This document shows positions 57,214 to 64,000 of a stretch of 64,000 nt of DNA, piece by piece (position 1 is the stretch's first letter; each line of letters starts with the position of its first letter). Made by a program: the position numbers and the translations under genes. The notes under the pieces were generated by a model, which saw only the letters and a program-made list of their open reading frames with translations, had not been told where the DNA came from and did not search any database. Origin of the DNA: Anaeramoeba flamelloides (taxonomy: Eukaryota; Metamonada; Anaeramoebidae). The stretch lies in contig JANTQA010000070.1 of NCBI GenBank assembly GCA_027625915.1, positions 377,001 to 441,000 on the forward strand, written 5' to 3'.

Positions 57214-60200
57214 TAATCAATTTGTTTAGTCAAGTTAATTTTTGAAAAAAATGAAATATTTTGAACATTTTAAGAGGCTTTGTGAAATAAAAACAAATTT
57301 ACGAGTGTTGTAATTATTCCTTAAATATTTCTTTTTGTCCGTCAGTAATCTTATTATTAATCCTAAAATTGAAAATTTCTGAGTTAAATGGGATGTTCAA
57401 CAAACAAACAAGAAAAACATTTTCAATCACTCTATTGGAGAATTTTTAAATCTACACTAATTATTGTTTTTTGGGAAAGCCCAAGTTTTTTTACCAGATT
57501 TTTTACAATGTTTGAAGCTTTACATTCCATCAAATAGGAAAAAAAAATATCTATTGTTGGGTGGCTTGTTAATTTGATTCTTCGTTGATCAAACTTCAAC
57601 TTTGTATGAATTTTAATACAGTTATTTTCCAATTCATAAATGAAATTTTTTACTTCAAGTTCCAAAATGTATAATAATTATTACTTTTACAATCAAATTT
57701 GCCGAGTAAAAATTTTGTCTTAGAGTTCAAGAAGAAAGTTTAATTAAATGTCGAAAAATATCATTTCTAAACGATGTTGTCAAGATCTTTGGTTTTTCTT
57801 GGACAAGTAAACTAGAAAAATATATAGGAATGTGAACTAAAAATTTAATTTTTTTAATCGGAGAATAATAGTAGTTGTTTGAATAGGAAATTTTTAAAAT
57901 TTATTATTGATAGTTTTTCTTTGGTATTTATGGTCAATCTATCGGGGTATTATGTGACAGCATAAAAAATTAAAATCAATTTCACTATTCTCATTGTCTT
58001 TAACTGTAATTTAATATTTTTTATTTTATTTTATATTTTTTGGTTTTCATTTTTTATCTTTATCTTTAATCTTCTTAAAAATAAAAAGATAAAAATATAA
58101 TTCAAAAAAATATTCAGTAAGAATAAGATTATACCTTTTTGAAAAAAATCAACCATATAATATCGACAAGGGCTTTTTGCAAAAAAAAAACTTATTTTAA
58201 TTTTTTTGAACTTAAATTTCTCTTTTTAAATCTCAACAAAAATACGCCTTCACTTTGATTGTCTTCCATTGGTCTGAAATTCAACTTTAAATCATTAAAA
58301 TTAATAAATAGACAATTTTTTTTACGAATAATAAAATAATTGTTAAAACAATCAAAAAGTTACCCAATATTAATAATATTATTTTTAGTAATATTATCAA
58401 CAAAAAAATATATCTCGTGAAAAAAATTATTTTAAGATGGAAAAATGAAAAATAATAAATCACTTAAACCCTATTTTAAAGTTACAAATTGGTTAAATTT
58501 ATTTGTAAAATCTTTATAAAATTTTGATGTTTTTTTTTTACCCTTTTCTGTAATTTTTGTATTATATATTCTATATTTTTATAATTAGTTTATTGTCTAT
58601 TTTTACCTCCATGTATATTTATGTATATATCTTTAAACTTCCTTTAGAGGCAATAATATTTCTTTGTTCTTTCAAGGAATATATACTTTTTTTTTGAAAT
58701 GAACCAGAAATGTGTTGAATTTTGAATTTTTCCAAATTTCAAAAAAAGGATTATTCTTTTAAAAACAATAATTTATTTCGGAAAAATAGTATTGAAAGTA
58801 ATATGGGTATTATAGTAATTGTATTTTTACTTCATTTTTCAATTTCAAGAGGTGGTAATTTTTTTTTGAATTTGCTATTGTGTTTACTTGAAGATTTTTT
58901 TAGGTTTACTATCATCTTAAATCAGATAAGATTGAAGAATCTTTTGAGATATTGAAAAAAAAAAAAAAATTTCAGAACCCATAATAACTTTAAACAAATA
59001 ATATTGTCTAAAAAACATCATAAAATTTTACTCTTCAAAAAAATGAATTTTTTAAATCATATCACACTATTATGTCTCAGACCAACTCGTTGAAATAAAA
59101 AAATTTTCATTATAAATTGCCTTATTCTCATATTCAGCTTTATTAAAAATCTATATTATGATCAAATTTTAATTGGGGTAAAAAAAAGATAGCTTTGGTG
59201 TTGTTGTTAGGTTAGGTTAGAGATATAAATTTGAGTTTATTTTCATATTCTCTTATATATCAGCTTAATTTAAAAAATAGGGACAGGTTTTTCATCTGAA
59301 AAAAATTGGTTTAATTGTTTTTTTAAATTGAATTATAATGTATTTCACTATATTTTTTTAAGATAATAGTCAATATAGATAAATAAAAAAAAATATAGTG
59401 TAATCATTGTATTTTTTAAAAGACAAATGAAAAAAGAAAAAAATAATAATAATGAAATTTGCCTCTAATTTTGAAATTTGGCTTATATAAATATTTCAAA
59501 AAATTAATATGTCTTGGCAGATAAATTTTTCAATTTTTTTTCGAAAAAAATATCGGATATTGATTTTAAGATTAATTTGATTTAATGAAAGAAAAAAACA
59601 AGGAAGGGGGGAGATAGTGTGTAATGAAAAAATCTTTAAAATAAAAAATTTATAGGAAAAATTGTTCATAAAAGAATTCTAAAAAAATTACTTCAACAAT
59701 CCCAAAACAAATTCAACTTCGACCGAGAATAACCGGTTCAAGAATTATTTTTTGAAGCAAATGATTTTTTATCAAAATAAAACTGTAATAATTACAATAC
59801 CTAAGTTTTCAAATACTCTAGAATTAAATCAAATGTGTTTATTTTCCCTTGTTCCAATTATATATATTTTCAAAATTGGGGTGTTAATTTCAAAAATTTA
59901 TATACAAACCAGTTCTGAAATGATTTTTTTTAAAATCAGAAAAGTAATTTTCTACAAAAAAAAGTACATTTTTAAAACAAAGTACCTCTTACAAAAAAAT
60001 TTTGATAGTAGATCAGAGTTGTAAGTAATTATTTTTTGAAAAAAAGATGTTTTAGTTTTCAAAATAGTGGATTTAGTCACCAAAAACATATATTTTTATT
60101 GTTATAATTTTTTTTTTTATAAATTTAATATTGGTCAAGTTTCAAAAAACTATTTTAAAAATGTAAAAAAACACAATCAATAAAAAAAAATTATCGAAAA

Positions 60201-60317
60201 ATAAAAAAATTTAAAAATCAAAAAAAAAGATTGGGGTAATATTTGTGAGGTTTTGGAAAACTCAGGTTTATCATTAAAAAGTAAATAAAAGCAATTTTTG
60301 TGATTGGACTGAATCTC
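57214..60317. other. AT-rich intergenic region
   Basis: Contains a left-arm fragment (about 57530-57720) of the inverted-repeat family at 19460 and 33133. Otherwise poly-A/T and simple sequence. The frame at 59752-60024 is open but shows no domain and is not believed. Confidence 0.4.
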
Positions 60318-61708
60318 TTAATTTGGTTGGTATATTTCTTCTGGGTGCAATGAGATATATTTGCTAATATACATGATTTGCAGGAAGGACAGGCATATAA
60401 ATATTGTGGAAATTTTTAATGCTGGTGGGTACAATTTCGAAGCCAACCCTTTGAGAGAACCCTCGAAATAGATTGTTACTGGCTGGCCTATAAAGACTAA
60501 CAGCACCCAGAAATTGAAAGATCCAAACAATCCGTATAGCAGATACTCGTGAAACATTCCTGAAATTGTAAACACGATAAGCTGGGCTGTGAATTTCGTT
60601 CTCCCTTTCGAGACTGCTGGTATATAAATGTATCTGACTGCAAAGGCATTTACTGGTCTATTCCATTCGCGCCAGAAGATTGCAAGGCTAGTGGCGTTCC
60701 ACCAATAATGATAGAAGGCGCGTGGGGCATATTTTGTAATCTCTGCAAGCACGTTCAACCAGGAATGAAAAAAGGTGACGAAGGTCATGGACCATAAGAT
60801 AAGCGATGGTATCGCAATGCAAACCATTTTTTGGATCAAATTGTGCCACGGGCTTTCGTCAATGTACAAGATCCTGAACCCAACATGGACGCTACAAAAG
60901 AACAAAAACCCCGCTAGAAATCCGATCAGAATCTTCGTGATCACATAACCGATTCGGATTGTTTGTCGTTTGATGTATTCCACTTCATAAACTAGCCATG
61001 GCCTTGCCAGGAAATTCAGGAACTCGAAGAGTGTTCCTTGTTGTTTATGCTTCTCGAGTATCGCCTTCTTGTGTTCTTCGTCTTTTGCACGGTGCATTTC
61101 CTGGAAGAGGCTTTTCAAATACGAATACGACTTAAAGCTCGACTGGCAGCACTGGATGGCTAACAAGAGCCCACACCATGGGTTCATGTTTTGTGATCGA
61201 AAGACAAACAAAAAGAAAAGATTCATGAACGAGAGCACAAGAACTAAATTTTGTGCCATCCTTGCTGAAAGCTGTTTATTCATATATAAGCGCTTCGTGT
61301 AAAAGCACAAAATTGGAAGAATACTTGTAATGGGCAAGATATATATAAACTCGGAAAAGTTTGCAAAGGCTCGAAAAAATCGTTTTGGTTCAATTTGTAA
61401 ATTATCGAGGATCGGTAACCCAAGCATCTTCCCGACAAGTGTTTCAAGCGCACACCAAATTAGAATTGGAATCAACCCCTTTGCAAAAGAGAGGTCTTTA
61501 AGTGAAATCTCATCAAGTGGCGCAACCGGTGACCACTATGTAATTGGGTTTTTGTTGTCATTATTTTGAGAAAGGTAATTTTCAAAAAGTGGCTGACAAA
61601 AAAAAGGGTTTCAAAAGAATCGACAAAACAGATACCAAACTTGCAGAGTACTGTTTTTATGCGATATATGAAAAAACTTTTTTTGAACGATTCACTTTTT
61701 GAAAACAT
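60318..61708 (-). CDS. MBOAT-family acyltransferase, DGAT1/SOAT type
   Basis: The main exon is 61535-60318, preceded by an ACATAG acceptor. A likely first exon is 61708-61652 (MFSKSESFKKSFFIYRIKT), phase 0, giving a 116-nt intron and a 424-aa protein. The first exon is less sure than the rest. Eight or nine hydrophobic helices are visible. Family motifs are FFHSWLNVLAE, FYHYWWNATS (the DGAT1/SOAT FYxDWWN motif with Tyr for Asp), FWREWNRPV, and SGMFHEYLL, whose His (codon at 60549-60551) is the MBOAT catalytic residue. The enzyme would sit in the ER membrane and transfer an acyl group from acyl-CoA to diacylglycerol (or a sterol), making storage lipid. Length is a little short of DGAT1 because the disordered N terminus is small. 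Overall similarity of the C-terminal half favours DGAT1/SOAT over other MBOATs. Confidence 0.88.
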
Positions 61709-61849
61709 TTTTATTTGTTTTTTATTTTTTTTTAATTTTCTGAAACTGATATGAATTGAAAAATCGAAATTAATTCAAACGTGTGTTGGTATTTTTTTGT
61801 GTCGTTGGTTTGTGTTAATTTTTTGGTTCAATTTTTTGTTCTTGTCCAT

Positions 61850-62162
61850 TTAGAAAAAATGAGGGTTATTTCTAATACCTTGAAAAAAAACAAAAGTCAA
61901 ATAAAAGGCAGGGTGTTTTGTTGATAAAACTTACTTTCATGCCAAAATTGACATTTTAAACCTTTTAACTTTGACAAATTTTTGAACCTTTTCATATCTT
62001 TCATACACAATTCCTTCAAATTGCTGAGAAGGGTGAAAAGATTTCTACAATTGTCGTTTTTCAACCAAATATTTTTCATGTTTTTATTTTTGTCAAGAAT
62101 CAATTTTAAGATTATCAGAGTATGGTCGAAAAAGTAAATCTTTGAAAAGGAAACATAATCCC
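61850..62162 (-). pseudogene. Possible Leu-rich gene fragment
   Basis: A minus-strand frame from an AATAG acceptor (62163-62164) to a GTAAGT donor after 61935 reads, among others, LFTLLSNLKELCMKDMKRFK and LSKLKGLKCQFWHE. A TTTCAAG acceptor then gives a short last exon, 61878-61850. The Leu spacing is reminiscent of leucine-rich repeats. No 5' exon was found, and open frames of this length occur by chance in such AT-rich DNA, so it may be a fragment, a small gene or nothing. Confidence 0.25.
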
Positions 62163-64000
62163 CTATTTACTTTCTTAAAACGAAATTCTATTCTTAAAAT
62201 CCTTTCAAAAATTTTTTTTTCAAAGAGAAATAAAAAAACTTTTATTGCTAAAAAAGAATTTGTTTTTCGAAATAAATCTTTTATTTCTTTTTTTATTTGA
62301 GCTTTAAATGATTTTTCATGACATGTTATATCTTGAAAAGGGTGATTTATTCAAGTTCTTCGCTCTTAAAAAATAACTTTTTTAAAAGTATCCTTTTTCT
62401 TAAATTGTTTTCTTAATTTAATAAATTTTTTCAACTTTCTTTTGATTTCAGAAGTGTCTTTCACTAAGAATTAATGAAGAATCAATTGTAGATATTACCT
62501 CCAATTTCGAACTGCTATTGTAAAAAAATTGAGACGGTTATTTTCCATTTAATCCTACAAGTATTTGAAATTACTAATTATCAAATTTTTTGACTTATTA
62601 TTGGTGAAGTAAACAACAAGATCTTAACATACCCAATTTATGAAAGGGATTGTCTTAAAAGACTCTATTTATTGCAAAATAAATGAACAAAAGTCTCATT
62701 CAGCTTTGTTCTAAAAAAAAGATTTTTAAATTATTGAAAATTTCAAATTTTTAATTCTTAAAATGATCTTAAAGTATTACTCTTTTTCCTTTTAGAATTG
62801 GGGCCTTTGACGATTTATTTTAATTCTTAGAATATATTTTTCGAGGAAAGTTGATGGAAAATTGTGATCTTATTACTGATAAAATGCAATTTATGCTTGG
62901 AAATTTTTACTTGATTTTCCAAATCTAAAAATTTTTATGCTCAACTTTGAAATAAAGCATTTTAGATGTCAGGTATTAAGATACTCTGCAAATTTAGTTA
63001 TTCTTCAAAATATTCTTTGTTTGGGAATGTTCGATAAGAAACAATACCAAGATTTATAAAATCTGGTAATTGAAAGAAAAATTTATTCAAATTTATTAGA
63101 ATTCTAAAGTATTTTCCAATTAATAGTATTTGTTACAAATTAAGTGGAACAAAATTTTCATTCAGCTTTCCTCCAGTAAAAACAGTTTTAAATTATTGAA
63201 AATTTCACATTTTTAATTCTTATAACCAGTATAAATTTAATAATTTATCTTTTATTGAAATTACTGACTTTATCGATAATTATAATTATTGGAATGTGAC
63301 TATTTTAAAAAGTTGAATGAAAATTTGAATCTGTTTATTTTACAATTAACAGTAATCTGAATTCTCTTTATTGCACTTTTGCAGTAAAATGAAATTTGTT
63401 AAGGGCTGAGTTACGTACTGTTGATTTGTTTCTTATTCAAGAAGGCGATTACCTTTTAAAAAGTATCTTGCAAAATTGAACTTCTTCGGATTCGAAATTC
63501 AACTAATAAAAAAAAAAATTCCCCACAAATCTATTGGTTAAAAATTCAATTATCCAAAAAAAGTTTGGAGAAGAATCCTTTAGGATCTCAATTTCCAAAA
63601 TTTCAATTAACAAAAAAAAATACAGGGTATCCCTCTTTACAAATAATTCAATTAACAAAAAACTTTCAAAGTATCCCAATTTAAACAATTCAAGACAAAA
63701 AAAAAAAATAGAAAAAGAATTTTTAAGGGCGGAGTTAACACGGCTGAAATTAATTTTCTGAAATGAAAAAAAAAAAAATTGTAATTTTATCAGTGCCTAA
63801 TAATAACCAAAAACGAACAAATTTGTGAAACGTGATCCATCTCAAAAAATTATCAATTAAAAAAGAGAACATTTTTAGAAAAAAGTGCCAAAGAAGGACA
63901 CCCAATCTCCAATTAGAATGGTTGTGATTTATAATTTTGAAAGCAACTGTATTGATATTGAAGTGTATCTCTGAGGCGCTTTTTGAGATCTTGAAGATTT
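62163..64000. other. AT-rich intergenic region with repeat remnants
   Basis: 62690-62890 and 63130-63370 are two worn units, each bounded by TTTCATTCAGCTTTCC-like sequence and its complement, related to the inside of the element at 17500-19066. A loose tandem array (CAATTAACAAAAAA units) lies at 63495-63700. No gene supported. Confidence 0.45.

Noticed and set aside
57432-57665. Minus-strand open frame of 77 codons
   Set aside because: It lies within a fragment of the inverted-repeat family seen at 19460 and 33133, lacks an ATG, and has no acceptor before it.
59752-60024. 90-codon plus-strand frame
   Set aside because: Composition is that of AT-rich random sequence, with no domain, no neighbours and no splice signals that would support it.
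61472-61708. Minus-strand frame running from the MBOAT exon 1 ATG through the intron
   Set aside because: Only its first 19 codons fit the acyltransferase; the rest is the intron and an out-of-frame reading of exon 2.

Overview
This is an AT-rich nuclear window from a unicellular eukaryote. Evidence for this is spliced genes with GT...AG introns, a heterotrimeric G-alpha subunit, a Ras GTPase, an ArfGAP, a cytosolic ribosomal protein, proteins rich in N/Q/K runs, and a Pol III tRNA gene. A free-living amoeboid protist fits best. The style (Ras/G-alpha genes, N/Q-rich tails, AT-rich repeat-filled intergenic DNA) recalls Anaeramoeba or an amoebozoan, but the sequence alone does not settle the species. 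Most of the window is non-coding, very AT-rich, and packed with small inverted-repeat transposons.

Layout of genes: 1-1104 (+) is the 3' end of a membrane protein with a charged tail. 4533-6158 (+) is a DNAJC21/JJJ1-type J-protein. 10621-16480 (-) is a four-exon G-alpha gene whose third intron is about 4.4 kb and contains other elements. 20688-21653 (+) is an ArfGAP1-like protein. 28113-28960 (+) is ribosomal protein eL14 in three exons. 37269-40644 (-) is a tRNA-Lys(UUU) gene split in its D loop by a 3.3-kb CACTA-type DNA transposon. 44067-44942 (-) is a three-exon Ras. 50413-52011 (-) is a zinc metallopeptidase with C-terminal beta-repeats. 56703-57213 (-) is an unrecognised coiled-coil protein. 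60318-61708 (-) is a DGAT1/SOAT-type MBOAT acyltransferase. 61850-62162 (-) is a doubtful leucine-rich gene fragment.

Between the genes I see several DNA transposon or MITE families. They include Tc1/mariner-like foldbacks with TA duplications (three copies of about 195 bp and one of 83 bp), a CCCTTAGCACCCC-ended 1.5-kb family (two copies), a hAT-like element rich in ATCGCGAT words, a 0.9-kb giant palindrome, a GGAAAAAAAGTGAAACAC-ended family, a possible TTAA-flanked element nested inside it, and families made of about 60-bp hairpins. Several stretches that look like nothing in a start-to-stop scan still carry short open frames with protein-like composition. These are probably decayed transposon or gene coding sequence.

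The most interesting observation is the interrupted tRNA. The two pieces lie 3.3 kb apart on the same strand. Their acceptor strands (7/7 pairs, one G-U) and D-stem strands (4/4) pair with each other. The inserted DNA begins CACTA, ends CAGTG, has matching ends, and is bounded by CA on both sides.
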